A stretch of 64,000 nt of DNA from Theropithecus gelada (GCF_003255815.1 NC_037668.1:62430178-62494177); one strand, 5' to 3'; positions 43,471-55,501 are shown, counted from the first letter of the stretch. Numbers and translations: made by a program. The notes: generated from the sequence alone by a model not told the origin.

Positions 43471-45361
43471 AAAATCACAATGAAATATCACTATACACCT
43501 ATGAGAGTGGCTAAAATAAAAAATAGTGTCAACACTAAATGCTGGGAATGATGCAGAGAAACTGGATTCCTCATACACTGCTGGTTGCAATGTAAAATGG
43601 CACAATGTTTCTAGAAAATAGTGTGTCAGTTTCTTTAAAAAGTAAACACACAACTATTACATGACCCAGAAATTACACTCCTGACATTTATCCTAGAGAA
43701 ATGAAAACTTTCGTTTACCAAAAAAAAAAATCTGTAGACAAAAGTTTGTAACAGCTTTACTCATAATAGCCAACAACTGGAAACAACTTTAATGAGGGAA
43801 TGGTTAAACAAACAACAGTATATCCATACTGTGGAATACTACTCAGTAATAGAAAAGGAACAAACCATTGATACATACAACAACCTGGATAAATTTCCAG
43901 AGAATTATGCTGAGTGAAGTAAGCCACTCCCAAAAGATTAAATACTATACAATTTCATTCATATAACATCTTCAAATTAAGAAAATTATAGAAATGGAAA
44001 AAAAGAAGTAGTTGCCAGGGGTTATGGAGAAGGTATAAGTAGAAGGTAGGCAGGTATGGCTATAAAACGGCAACATGAGGGTGCTTGTGGTAGTAGAAAT
44101 ATTCTATATCTTGACTATATCAAAGTCAGGAACTTGGTTGCAATATTATGCCATAGTTTAGAAAGATGTTACCACTGGTAGAAATTAGATAAGGATGCAT
44201 GAAATCTCTCTGTATTATTTCTTACAATTGCATGTGAATCCACAGTTATCTCAAAATAAAAGTTTAATTTAAAAATGTAATCATACAAAATAATTAATTC
44301 AAAAGAAGGCCAAAAAAAGGAAAAAATAAAGGACATATAGGACAAAGAGAAAAAAAATAACAAGATGATAGGTTTAAATCCAACTATATCAGTGCTTATA
44401 TTAAATGCAAATGATCTAAGCATTCCAATTAAAAGAACGAAATTACAAAACTGGATAAGAAAGCAAGAGCCCACTATATGCTGCCTACAAGATACTCACT
44501 TCAAACATAAAGATATAAATAAATTAAAAATAAAAAGAATGGAGAAAAATATACCATGCAAATACTAATAGATAACTATATTAGTGGCTATATAAATACC
44601 GAACCAGCTAGACTTCAGAACAAGGCATATGACTAGGGATAAGAGGGGCATCTCATAATATAAAGAGATAAGTTCAAGAAGATGTAGCAATCCTAAATCA
44701 GTATGCACCTAGTTACAGAGTCTCAAAAATACATGAAGCAAAAACTCATAAAATTGAAAGGAGAAACAGATCTACAATTATAGCTGGAGATTTTAGCCCT
44801 CGCTTTTCAGTGATTGATACAAGCAGACCAAAAAAAAAAATTAGTGAGGATTTAAAAGCCTCAAAGAATACTATGAAGCAACTCAACCCAACTGACATTT
44901 TTACAATTCTCCACTTATTAAGCACAGGGTATACATTTTTTTTAATTCACATGAAACATCACCAAGATAGACCAAATATTAGACCATAAAACCAGTCTCA
45001 ACAAATTAGAAAGATTTGGATCATGCACATTATGTTCTTTGACCACAATTAAATTGAATTTAAAACTAAGAAAGGTACCTGGGAAAAACAAAACATTTGG
45101 AACATAACACAAAGAAATAAATCAAGGGTCAAAGAAGTTACAAGAAAAATTAGGAAATATTTTAAACTAAATGAAAATGAAAACACACACAAAATTTGTA
45201 GAATGCAGCTCAAGCAGTGTTTAGAGGAAAATTCGTAGCTTTAAATGCTTATATTAGAAAAAAAGAAAATACCAAAATCAATAATCTAAGTTTCTACTTT
45301 TAGAAGCAAGAAAAAAAAAACTGATCCCAAAATAAGAGAAAAAAATAATAAAGATAAGAAC

Positions 45362-45651
45362 AGATGGCTTATGCCTGTAACCCCCGTAATTTGGGAGACC
45401 AAGGCAAGTGGATTGCCCGAGTCCAGGAGTTTGAGACCAGCCTAGGCAACATAGTAAGACTCTGTATTTATGAAAAATTTAAAAATTAGGTGGGCATGAT
45501 GGTGTGTGCCTGTAGTCCCAGCTAATCAAGAGGCTGAGGTAGGAGGATCTCTTGAGTCAGGGAGGTCAAGGCTACATTAAGCTGTGATCATACTATTGCA
45601 CTCCAGCCTGGGTGACAAAGAAAGACCCTGTCTCAAAAAAAAAAAAAAAAA
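45362..45651 (+). mobile_element. Alu (old J-like)
   Basis: 'Cagatggcttatgcctgtaa' head lacking the usual first bases; right arm 'cactccagcctgggtgacaa'; poly(A) tail. Diverged. Confidence 0.9.
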
Positions 45652-46173
45652 CAGAAGTCCTTATGAACAATAGAGAAAATCAAACCGAGCTGACTTTTTA
45701 AAAATAAATATAAAGATAAATAAAGTGGATAATCCACCAGCCAGATTGATCAAGACAAATAGAAAAAGACACAAATTACCAATATCAAGTATAAAAGAGT
45801 ACAGATCCTATAGGTATTAAAAGAATAATAAGGATATATCATGAATAACTTCATGCCAACAAATTCAACAATATAGATAAAATGGGCACATTATTTGAAA
45901 ATACAAACAATCAAAGCTCGCTCAAGAAGACATAGATAACCTGGACAGTCTTAAATAAAGTTCATAGTTTAAAATCTTCCCACAAAGAGAACTCCAGGCC
46001 TACACGACATCACTGATGAATGCTATCAATTGTAAAGAAAAAGCGTTAACACTTCTACACAAACTCTTCTAGAAAACAGAAAAAGAAGGAACGTATCCCA
46101 ACTTAATTTGCAAGCAAGCATCTGCCTGAGTAAAATAACAGATACTCACAAAAAAGAAAGAAATTACAGACTA

Positions 46174-46350
46174 CAGCCGGGCATGGTGGCACACACCTGC
46201 AATCCCAGCTACTTGGGAGGCTGCAGCAGAGAACTGCTTAAACCCAGGAGGCGGAAGTTCCAGTGAGCCAAGATCATACCACTGCACTCCAGCCTGGGTG
46301 ACACAGCGAGATTCCATCACCACACCCCCAACACACCAAAAAAAAAAAAA
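46174..46350 (+). mobile_element. Alu, 5'-truncated (right arm)
   Basis: It begins 'cagccgggcatggtggcaca' in the right arm. Its own target duplication GAAATTACAGACTA (46160-46173 and 46351-46364) shows that it inserted already truncated. Confidence 0.93.
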
Positions 46351-47879
46351 GAAATTACAGACTAATACCCTTTGTGAACATAGACACATAAAATTCTTAT
46401 AAAAGTGTAGTGATATATAGAAAAGATAATACAGTATGAATAAGTGGGCTGATTCTTGGAATGCAGGATTGGTGTAACATTAGAATATCTGAAACACATG
46501 ATCATCTCAAAGGATGCAAGAAAAGCATTTGACAGAATTCAACACTTGATGATTATAAACTCAGTTTTCTAAGAATAGACTTCCTCTATCTGGTAAAGAG
46601 TGTCTATAAAAAACCTACAACTAACATCATACTTAGTGGTAAATTAGGCAAGGATGTCTGACCACACCACTTCTGTTTAATATTTTACTGTCCAGTGCAG
46701 TGAGACAAGGAAAAGGAAAGTGATATATCTTGTAAAGGAAAAAGTCAAATTATTTTTATTCTCAGATGACATCATTATTTAGAAAATCCTAAGGAATCTA
46801 CAAGAAGATACTAGAAATAATAAGTGAATTTAGCAGGATCTCAATTTATAAGGCCAATATACAAAAATTAACTATATTTTTATATACCACAAAGGATCAT
46901 TGGAATCAGAATTTTTAAAAACACTATTTGCAATAGCATTGAAATCATTTTTTTAAAAAACTAGGCATCAATTTAACAATATGTACAAGACCTCTACTCG
47001 GAAAACTATGACACATGGTGAAGAAAATTAAAGATCTAAATAAATAAGATAGATACCATGTTCATGGATAACAAGACTTCATGTTTTAAGATGCTGGTTC
47101 CTCTGAAATTGATTTACAAATTAAATACAACCTCAATGAAAATCTTAGCATGCTTTTGGATAAAAACTGGCCTAGAAAAAGAACAAGATTGGTGTATATA
47201 CCTTACCTATTTTCAAGATTTACTGTAAAACTACTATGATCAAAAGGGTGTGGTATCAACATAAGGATAAACATATAGAGAAATAAAACAGAATAGAATC
47301 CAGAAATAGACATATACATATATAGTCAGTTGATTTTTGACAAATATTCCAAAGTAAATCAGTGAGGTCAGGATTTCTTTTTTTTCATTAAATGGTGCTG
47401 GAACAATTGGATATGGAGAAAAAAATTAATGTCAGCCTATACTTCACACCATACATAAAAATTAAAATAGATTTAAAAGCCTAAACGTAAGAGCTAATAA
47501 TATAAAACTTCCAGAGAAATTCTTGATTTAGGTAAAGATTTGTGACATTGAATTCTTAACAACACAACAAGCACAAACCATAAAAGAAAATAATGATAAA
47601 TGGAACTCCATAAAAAGTATTAACTAAAAGACATGAAATGATGCTCAATACTAGTCATTAAGGAAATGCAAGTTAAAACCACAATGAAATGCCACTACAA
47701 AACCCTGTAGACAACCTAAAATGAAAAAAACTGATCACGCCAATAACATGGGTGAATCTCAAGAGCATGCTAAATGAAACAAGCCAAACACAAAAGATAC
47801 CATGTAATTACATTTATATGAAATTCTACAAAAACAAAACTTTAGTGAGAGAAAGCAGATGAATAGTTACCAGTTTCCT

Positions 47880-48025
47880 GATTTATAAAGTGGAGGAATC
47901 ATCTCCGTAAGTACCTACCTTCTTCACAGGGTTGTTGCAAATATTAAATGGGAATTAAATGAAATAACCTGTACAGAGCACAGTATCATACACATAAGAG
48001 TTCAATAATTGTTAGCTGTATTTTT
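47880..48025 (-). repeat. MIR SINE
   Basis: Reverse MIR: 'tacctaccttcttcacaggg', 'ttgttgcaaatattaaatgg' and 'agttcaataattgttagctg'. Confidence 0.8.
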
Positions 48026-48034
48026 AAATGATTA

Positions 48035-48460
48035 TTATTGTGGTAGAGCCTGCTAGGATTCACTTATGTCATGTTGCCCTCTTCTTCCTGACAATGCTGC
48101 TGGACCTCATTTCTAGACTCCTTGAATCTAGGAGAACTACACAACTAATTCTCACCAATAGAATTAGAGTAAAAATGATGTGTGTTACCTCTTAATAAGG
48201 TAGTTAAGGCTGCGGTGCCTTCTCTATGCTCTGTTTGCTGGACGATAAAGAGGATCCAATGGAGGACTCAGACCCTAGAAGACAATGGAACCACAGCATG
48301 ACAGGGGCCTGAGTCCCTGAATGACTGCCTGGAGCAGAGCTGTCCCCATTGCACTGGACTCTGAAATAAGCAAAAACCAAACCTTTATCGTGTTAAGCAA
48401 TAGAGAGCTGGGTTTTTGTTTTTGTTGTTGTTACAGTATTAGTCTAACTAACCCAATATA
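48035..48460 (+). mobile_element. MLT1-like LTR (older ERVL-MaLR), probable
   Basis: 'Gcctgagtccctgaatgact', 'gcctggagcagagctgtccc' and an end of the 'gtgttaagcaatagagagct' type match the 3' half of older MLT1 LTRs. Confidence 0.6.
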
Positions 48461-48774
48461 CCCAGATATATGTATAACCATACACAATACTGCTCTATCC
48501 TTATCCTTCCTACTTTGAACACAACTCCTCAAAAGCCGTAGTTCATACTGAGCTCAGCCTCTCACTCTTCAGTTTCCATTCCTGGCCCTATACTTGAACC
48601 TACATTTTTACTTCCTGTTACAACCTGAGTCTACAATCATTGATGAGCCAAATCTCCACCAACAGTCCAGGATGTTAAGTAGCACATCTTTATTGCTAGG
48701 CAGGGAGGCACAATCAAATGAACATGGCTTGGTGTTTCAAAGACCCAGACTGAAATCTCTGCTCTACAAAAAAG

Positions 48775-48935
48775 GCTAAGGCCATGTGATACCATCTCTC
48801 TGAGCCTCAGTGTCACTATCTATAAGACAGGGATAATAATGTCTTCTTCACAGAGTTGTTGTGAAGATTACACTAGGTAATGGATGTGTAAGGACCCAGC
48901 ACAGCCTCTGACACACATGAGTCTCTTGGTAGACC
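48775..48935 (-). repeat. MIR SINE
   Basis: Reverse MIR: 'ctctgagcctcagtgtcact' and 'gggataataatgtcttcttc'. Confidence 0.85.
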
Positions 48936-49194
48936 CAGAATTACTTTCCCAATTCCCAAAGACTACTAGAGCTGACCAGGCTCCCAGGGGCCAGCATACC
49001 ATACAGAGAAGCCTGTGGATTAGTAGAGAGATGCACTCTCAGCCCCAGTAGAAGTGGCATCTGCTCAGCTCTCTTTCCTGTACCCATGGAAACAAAAGTA
49101 AGTACAGACCTCTTACTGGAAATACTGTAACAACCTCCTCTCAATCACACACTGACAATACCACCACCAACAGCAACAGTCTGATGATAGCTAA

Positions 49195-49385
49195 AATCTA
49201 TTGGGTTTATTGTGTGGTACACTCCCCATGAGAAAGTTGAGATGCTAGAAGCGCATTTAATTTTCACAATAATTCTATAAGGTACATATTCTACAGATGA
49301 GGAAAATAGGGCCCAGAGAGGTTATGTAACCTGCTGGAAGTCACACAGCAACCAGGTAGCAGAGCTAGAAATTAAATGTATTCAT
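49195..49385 (+). repeat. MIR SINE
   Basis: Sense MIR: 'acagatgaggaaaatagggc', 'ccagagaggttatgtaacct' and 'gaagtcacacagcaaccagg'. Confidence 0.85.
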
Positions 49386-49439
49386 ATGTTCAATCTTTCA
49401 TTGATTGGGTCAAGAAATTGTTTCTGCCATGTGCCCTGC

Positions 49440-50280
49440 GCTAGGTCATACACCGGGGCTGAAGACACAAAGATGCAGAGAAACAAAATCCTCAAGGTGT
49501 CCCAGGGGAAACAGATCATGACTCATTAGCGACAGTCCCATGCAGAATGCAGCCTGTGCCGTGGCAATCCCACTCTGGCCCCTTCCCCCAGCCCTGCTGC
49601 CTCCAAAAGCTGTGGAACCCCAGCAGCAGCCCAGAGATGTTTCCTGAGGCTGCTGTTTTCCTTGGCCCTGAGGTGGGAGACGGTGTGCCCAACAAGGTGG
49701 AAAACAAGACAGAGGGTGGGGGAAGTAAGAGGACAGCAAATCTCCCCACCCCATCAACCTGTCTCTGTCACTGGTGGAAGCAGGGATCAGAGGGGGCTGC
49801 CTTTCCACCCACCCACCAGCCCGTCCAAGCCATTGTTCCCTTGTTGTGACAGGGGGTTCAACTGGGGCCCACGGACTGGGGGCTTCCTCCCCAGCTCACC
49901 GTGCTTGGACAGCTGGAGGAAACAGGCGGCTGGCCGGCCAGCTCTCCACTCCAACAACAACAGGCTGCCCGCCCACTGGCAGCCTCGCTGGGGGCCCAGC
50001 CTGGAGCCAGAGAGGCCACCCCACTCCACCCCGTCACTGGCAAAACATGTTTTCTTGTTTTCCAAAGGGGAGGAGGAGGAGTGTACCCACGCTGAGCAAA
50101 CACAGACACTGATAAGCATGGACAGGCCTGGCTGCCAGGTGGGGCTGCAGAGGCAGGGCCAGGACCAGGCTGGCCCTGGAGGTCATTCTGGCCAGCCTGC
50201 CAGGTTCGGAGTCAGGTCGGGGGACAGAAAGCGCCTGCCACTCCAGGAATAAAGCACCCAACCACAAGCCTTTCAGAGAA
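49440..50280. other. GC-richer, repeat-poor intergenic island, no gene called
   Basis: The only long stretch without recognised interspersed repeats between 23 and 51 kb. A 196-codon + frame (49662-50252) exists but overlaps open frames on the other strand, has no domain I know and no clear splice or start context. It could be a regulatory region. It contains the first copy of a local duplication and an AAAACATGTTTT palindrome at 50042-50053. Confidence 0.5.
49820..49917 (+). repeat. local duplication, copy A (partner 50982-51075)
   Basis: About 98 bp from 'cccgtccaagccattgttcc' to 'agctgga'. It is repeated 1162 bp downstream in the same orientation at roughly 90% identity. Confidence 0.92.
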
Positions 50281-50379
50281 AGAGAAGAGACTGCCAGGCC
50301 ACAGATATAATCACTGACCTCAGAAGCACAGCAGGCTAGCCTTCAAGAGCTGGAATGCTCTATCGGGTGCCTGCTCCTC

Positions 50380-50590
50380 GGCCAGTCTCTATGCCAGTCC
50401 CTTTGCCAGCAATACGCTTTTCAGTGCTTGTAGAGACCATGAGAAGTATGGATTGCTGCCCATGGCCTTCTTCAGATAAGGAAATAGAGGTTTAAAGAGG
50501 CTGAGTGACTTGTTCAAAGTCACGCAGCAATTGGTACCCAATTGGGATATTAATTTTTATCTGTCTGACCACAGAGTTCATGTGCTTTTC
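50380..50590 (+). repeat. MIR SINE, diverged
   Basis: 'Cagataaggaaatagaggtt' then 'agtgacttgttcaaagtcac' matches the sense MIR core. Confidence 0.75.
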
Positions 50591-50759
50591 ACCATGCCCT
50601 GACCAGTCCCAGAGCCCTTTATATTTGTAGGAGTCTTTAGTTTACAAAGCACTTACCAGGTTATTGTATTAGTTTCCTAGAGCGCTGCTGCAGAAACCAT
50701 CATCAACCTGCCAGAGCTGTATCTCTTATCAGAAAGCTCACAACAGACCAGTTAGGTTA

Positions 50760-51200
50760 ATGTCTTAGTTTGGGATCCCCCCTCCTTCACCCAAAGCAGG
50801 AGGTAAGGATTTGAGTGCAAAATGGTTTATTTGGGGGTTGATCCCAGAAAGCTACCATAAAAGAGATAAAGAAAGGAGGAAGCCAATAGAGGGTGAACAG
50901 GGACTGCTGTGGACAACTGGGGCTCAGTCCCATTAGGGACATCGTGGAGACAGCACAGAATAAAATTGTCCCCCAGAGATGCCATCCAAGCCATTGTTCC
51001 CCTGTTGTGACAGGGGGTTCAACTGCGGCCCATGGACTGGGGCTTCCTCCCCAGCTTTCCGTGCCGGAAGCTGGAATATTTATCCACAACTCCTACACAT
51101 CATTGGTTGAGAGCTGTCCCCCGCATCTAAACTCTCTAAGCTTCCAGACTGCTCCATGATTAAGCTGAGTATGCTCCTGTATCCAGAGAATGTCCTCAGG
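50760..51200. repeat. probable interspersed repeat, family not named, carrying a duplicated segment
   Basis: The flanks ('aaatggtttatttgggggtt', 'aaggaggaagccaatagagg') look like part of an old dispersed repeat. I cannot name the family. The segment 50982-51075 inside it is the copy from 49820. Confidence 0.35.
50982..51075 (+). repeat. local duplication, copy B (partner 49820-49917)
   Basis: It reads 'ccatccaagccattgttccc' to 'agctgga', with substitutions and small deletions relative to copy A. Confidence 0.92.
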
Positions 51201-52760
51201 CAGAGAAATGCAAGTTGACAGCTGTGCAAGGATGGTCAGTACCGAGAGAGTATAGGTAGGACACTGACAGCCCTGCCACTGTTGGTAAAGCAGGGAGCAC
51301 CACCCCAATTTGTAGATGTAACCCTTGCTCCCCCAGGCTGCACCATCTCCATACCCTGTACACAGAGAGACTCTGGCCCCATTGATCCCTCTTTAGCTCG
51401 AAGGAAAAGAATGACCTCTCTGCAAAGGTCATAGCTCCTGCAGCCAACCTCACAGCTCTGAACACCACCAAGGGGTTACGTCTTGCTGTCCTTGCCAATT
51501 CCGACCCTGCCCAGAGAGAGTCCATGTCCTTTAACTCCACTTCACCTCTGTCTTCCATTCCTATCCATGACCTTCCCCTTCAAAAGGCTGAGGCAGTATT
51601 TATTTTCCCTCTATTTGGGGGAGGGTCTTAATAGTACTGTCCAGGAAGCAAATAATCAACTCTCAAACACCTTTCAATCATTTCTCCAACTAGGCCCAAG
51701 GGCTCTTGTACAAACAAAACCCCTGGTGTCCACCAGCTCAGGGCCAGAGTGTCCATGTATACCAGAGTGCTAGAATGAGGCCACACCAAGTGTTTCACTG
51801 CACAGATGAAGAAAAGCTCTAAAAGCCAAGTGATTTGACCAACGCAACACAGAAAGCTATCCTTCGAGTCCAGGTCTTCGGAAAAAAGGCAGGGTGCGTC
51901 CTGCCCCTGGAGGTTTATAACAGATGCTAGAAAGGGGTGCTTTGCTTTTGCTCTACCATCTGCATGTGTACAGGGGCGTGCCAAAGTGGGGGATGGGAGT
52001 GGTCAACCCAAGGTATAGGCAGTAAGGGGGTGCACTGTCTCTAGCACATTTAAAAAGAACAATAAAGCTGCCTAAAACTCAGACAGCTTTTTATTTTCAC
52101 CATGCACTGGCAATTCTAGAGGATATTAGTGATAAAATACCCCCCAAAGGTGGGCTGCTCCCACCAATCCCCCAGTGCACTGCTGTACTGTGCTCCTCCT
52201 CTCCTTTACATGACCATGGCAGATATTACCAATCAATAAGGTCTTTCTCTCCCACTGAAGTGGGAGCCTGCCTCAAAATCCATCTTCCATGCATTACTTT
52301 AAGCAACTGCATTCTGAGCTGGCATTGGAACTGATCTCTGGTACCTAAGATCCCTGGAAGCTAAGGGTCGCCCAGGCCCTGTTCCACAGGCTGTTCTCTA
52401 ACTAGACCCCATCCTGTCAAACTTAACCCAACCCCCCATACCCCCTCTCTGATTTCACAGTCCTCCCTCATCTTTCCTTACTATCCTCAGCTCTATTTTT
52501 GCTCTGTCCTTATCCAACTCCACACCTGCTTCCTGCCCCAGGACACCTAAGGCCCTGGCCTGAGAATTCAATCCAAAAAGGCTTGGCCTCCTGCCGGTCT
52601 ACCTCTGGGCTGCGCTCTTCCTCTGGCCAGACAGCACAGCCCCACAGGGACCATTGGAAGGTGACTCCTCGCCTGTGTATTCTGTCATCAATCCAACCTT
52701 GAACCCACCGGGGAATCCCCTTCAGGGAGACCAGGCCTTCAGTTCTTATGACTGTCTGAA
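51201..52760. other. intergenic, no gene seen
   Basis: Unique sequence without recognised repeats or supported coding frames. Confidence 0.45.
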
Positions 52761-52769
52761 GTTATATTA

Positions 52770-52920
52770 TGGATTCGCCTATAGGTTTACTATCTGTCTC
52801 CCTCCATTGGGAAGTAAATTTCAAAAGGGCAGTAACCTGGTGTGTCTTATTCCCCAGTACCTACAGCAGTGCCTAGAACATGGTAGGCACTCGATAGTCC
52901 TCGGTTGAATGAGGAAGTAA
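52770..52920 (+). mobile_element. L2 LINE 3' end
   Basis: 'Attccccagtacctacagca', 'gtgcctagaacatggtaggc' and the final 'ggttgaatgaggaa' are the typical L2 terminus. Confidence 0.75.
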
Positions 52921-53234
52921 ATGAGTTTTTGGCCCAGATTCACCTAGGGGAGCCCCCACACTCAGGATGGCTCTGCCTCAGGATGTAACCCCTGTAACAG
53001 GCACACCTGCCCTTCACCCCATGTAAAACCTCAATCCCTTCTGCCACCCCATCCTCTGCCCATCAGCCACTCCTGTGCTCTCCTGCCTTCCCTCTGTGCT
53101 CTCACCTGTCCTCTGGTTCTCTGCAGTCTGGGTCTCTCCCCAGTACCTGTCAAACCAATCGGCAGCCCCAAGAATGGAAAGACAGGAGGTGGAAGGGCAG
53201 AGTATTTGAGGGCTAGGACGCTCAGATCAGACAG

Positions 53235-53410
53235 GCCAAACCAGCCATGTGACTCTGGGCTGGTTACTCAACCTTTTTAAGGTTCAGTGTATCTTCATCA
53301 ACAAAATGACAAAAGTAGTAATACCCATTTCAAGAGTTCTTAAGGGATTAAAGACGGAGCTAAAATATACCAGATGTGTAGTGAGTACTCAGTAATGTGT
53401 ACCATTATTC
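53235..53410 (-). repeat. MIR SINE, diverged
   Basis: 'Atgtgactctgggctggtta', 'ctcaacctttttaaggttca' and 'gtgagtactcagtaatgtgt' match the reverse MIR. Confidence 0.7.
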
Positions 53411-53654
53411 ATACTAAGTTAAAAGGCTTTTACAACAGTCCGGAGGAAAACTTCCAACCCACTCAGCTTCCCCCACGGCTTATAGGGATCTCTGAGAAAA
53501 ATGTGCACAACTTAGGCTTGCATAGAACACAGGTTGAAAAACAGTGGTCTAACTGCCACTTATTTTGCATTGCATTAATGTCCCTAATTCTTCATCCCTC
53601 CCTCTACCCACAGGCTTTGTCCTAATGCTTTGCAGTTTATCTCACTGAAGAGGT

Positions 53655-54045
53655 CGAGTTTATTTCCTCACCTTTGAATGTGGCCTGGCCTGTGGCCTAC
53701 TCTGACCAACAAAATGCAGTAGAAGTGACGATACCAGTCCTGAGTCTGGGCCTCTAGAGGCCTTGCATATTTGTATCTGCTCTCTTGTGCCTCCACCACA
53801 GCCAAGAGAACAAGCCTGGGTGAGCCTGAGAGAGAATGAGGGATATGTGGAGCACAGCAAAGCCATCCTGGTCATGCCAGCCACGGCAGTGTAGACCAGC
53901 TAACACCAACTAACCCCCAGACATGTGAATGAGCCCATCCAAGATCAGCAAACCTGCCTGCCCTGTGAGCCATAAGCCCTTACTGTTGTATAGCGCTGAG
54001 GTTTTATGGTTCTTACACAGAAAAAGCTGACTGATACATCATCCA
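53655..54045 (+). mobile_element. MLT1-like LTR (older ERVL-MaLR), probable
   Basis: 'Tctgaccaacaaaatgcagt', 'gtatctgctctcttgtgcct' and the end 'agcgctgaggttttatggtt' match the order of older MLT1 LTRs. Confidence 0.55.
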
Positions 54046-54689
54046 GCCAGGTATTGGACCCCATTGTGATCTAGCCTCTCTACCAAAAGCTGACCAGCTT
54101 CTGCTCATGCAACCTCCACCAACAGGAATCAGATTACCTTTAGAGGCAGCCTACTCCAAAACTCTGTCTATATTTTGACCTAAAATCTCTCTATTTGTAC
54201 TTGAAGCCTTGAAACAAACTCCTAGATCCACACAAAAGAAGCCCAGTCTCTCTCCTAGGCCCATCTGTGTGTTCATTTAGAATCCATGCAGAATGCTACT
54301 GTAGGTGCCCATTCCTGCCTGTGGGGACGGCCTCTCTGAATCCTCCACTGTCCCTTTGTCTCTAGGCCATCGTCTCTGGATTCTAAGTCTGGAGCCAAGA
54401 TCACATACCCCTACCCAGCAGCCAGAAACAGGGAGGAGGAAATATCTTGCTCCCTGTGACCTCCATAGTGAGAGATGGAGCTCTGCTTCCCTCCAAGAAT
54501 CATGAGATTCCTTTAAATCAAGGAGGGGGCTTAGGGTGCTGGGCAGGCAAAGTCAGGGGACAAGTGTCAACAACAGTCCCTAGCCTCAAAGACCTTACAT
54601 TTTGGAGTAGAGGTGAGGAGGGACCTTAGAGATCATCTATTCAACATTTTCCAAAGTGTTATTGTAACCACAGCAGACAATTCCTGTTC
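54046..54689. other. intergenic, no gene seen
   Basis: Unique sequence, no supported feature. Confidence 0.45.
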
Positions 54690-54691
54690 AT

Positions 54692-55012
54692 TTTTTTTTT
54701 TTTTTTTTTTTTTGAGACAGAGTTTTGCTCTGTCCCCCAGGCTGGAGTGCAGTGGCATGATCTTGGCTCACTGCAACCTCTACCTCCTGGGTTCAAGTGA
54801 TTCTCCTGCCTCAGCCTCCAGAGTAGCTGGGATTACAGGCCTAATTTTTACACTTTTAGTAGAGTGTAAAAGTGCCACCACACCTAATTTTTATTTATCC
54901 TTTTAGTAGAGACTGTTGGCCAGGCTGGTCTCGAACTCCAGACCTCAAGTGATCCGCCTACCTTGGCCTCCCAAAGTGCTGGGATTACAGGTGTGAGCCA
55001 CCAAGCCAGGTC
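54692..55012 (-). mobile_element. Alu, reverse, with internal rearrangement
   Basis: Poly(T) then 'gagacagagttttgctctgt' through 'gagccaccaagccaggt'. At 54838-54905 the normal linker is replaced by two copies of a 'cctaatttttacacttttag'-like segment separated by an inverted piece, giving a small hairpin (CACTTTTA / TAAAAGTG). Confidence 0.93.
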
Positions 55013-55174
55013 TGGTTCAACTTGCATGTAAGAAAGTTGTGAGTTGGTTTTGAGTCTGTCAGGGACCCTCAGGTCACATAACCAGAGCAGGCCCAGATGA
55101 ACCAAGCGTGCAACCACAGGGGGATCCTAAGGGTTCAGTCCGAGGAGTGGGGATTGAATTCAGAAGCTGATGCT

Positions 55175-55488
55175 GGCTGGGCGCGATGGCTCACGTCTGT
55201 AATCCCAGCACTTTGGGAGGCTGAGGTGGGTGGATCATGAGGTCAGGAGATGGAGAACAGTCTGGCTAACACGGTGAAACCCCATCTCTACTAAAAATAC
55301 AAAAAAATTAGCCGGGCGTGGTGGCGGGCACCTATAGTCCCAGCTACTCGGGAGGCTGAGGCAGGAGAATGGTGTGAACCCGGGAAGTGGAGGTTGCAGT
55401 GACCCGAGATGGCGCTACTGCACTCCAGCCTGGGTGACAGAGCGAGACTCTGTCTCAAAAAAAAAAGAAAAAGAGGAAAAAAAAAAAA
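55175..55488 (+). mobile_element. AluY/S, full length
   Basis: 'Ggctgggcgcgatggctcac' start, interrupted poly(A) tail. Target duplication AGAAGCTGATGCT / AGAAGCTGATACT at 55162-55174 and 55489-55501. Confidence 0.95.
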
Positions 55489-55501
55489 AGAAGCTGATAC
55501 T

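Larger units (their letters stand above)
41545..44275 (+). mobile_element. L1M, 5'-truncated: ORF2 RT part to 3' end
   Basis: It starts in the reverse transcriptase region ('ctatttgcagatgacataat') and proceeds through 'caattcctttcaaaacccca', 'atcagacttcatcaaaatta' and 'ggaatactactcagtaatag' to a 3' end near 'tctcaaaataaaagt'. Three Alus have inserted in it. Multiple frame breaks; not active. Confidence 0.85.
44290..47870 (+). mobile_element. L1M, ORF2 nearly full span, degraded
   Basis: In order: endonuclease region ('ccaattaaaagaacgaaatt', 'gaccaaatattagaccataa'), middle ('atccaccagccagattgatc'), reverse transcriptase ('ctcaaaggatgcaagaaaag', 'ttctcagatgacatcattat'), and C-terminal part ('aaatggtgctggaacaattg', 'gtcattaaggaaatgcaagt'). 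Many frame breaks. Interrupted by Alus at 45362 and 46174. Confidence 0.85.

Noticed and set aside
44290..47870. Possible active L1 ORF2
   Set aside because: The domain order is visible but there are many frame breaks and Alu interruptions. It is a dead copy.
49662..50252. 196-codon + frame in the GC-richer island
   Set aside because: Overlapping frames on the minus strand are equally open, as expected in GC-rich DNA, and no domain is recognised.
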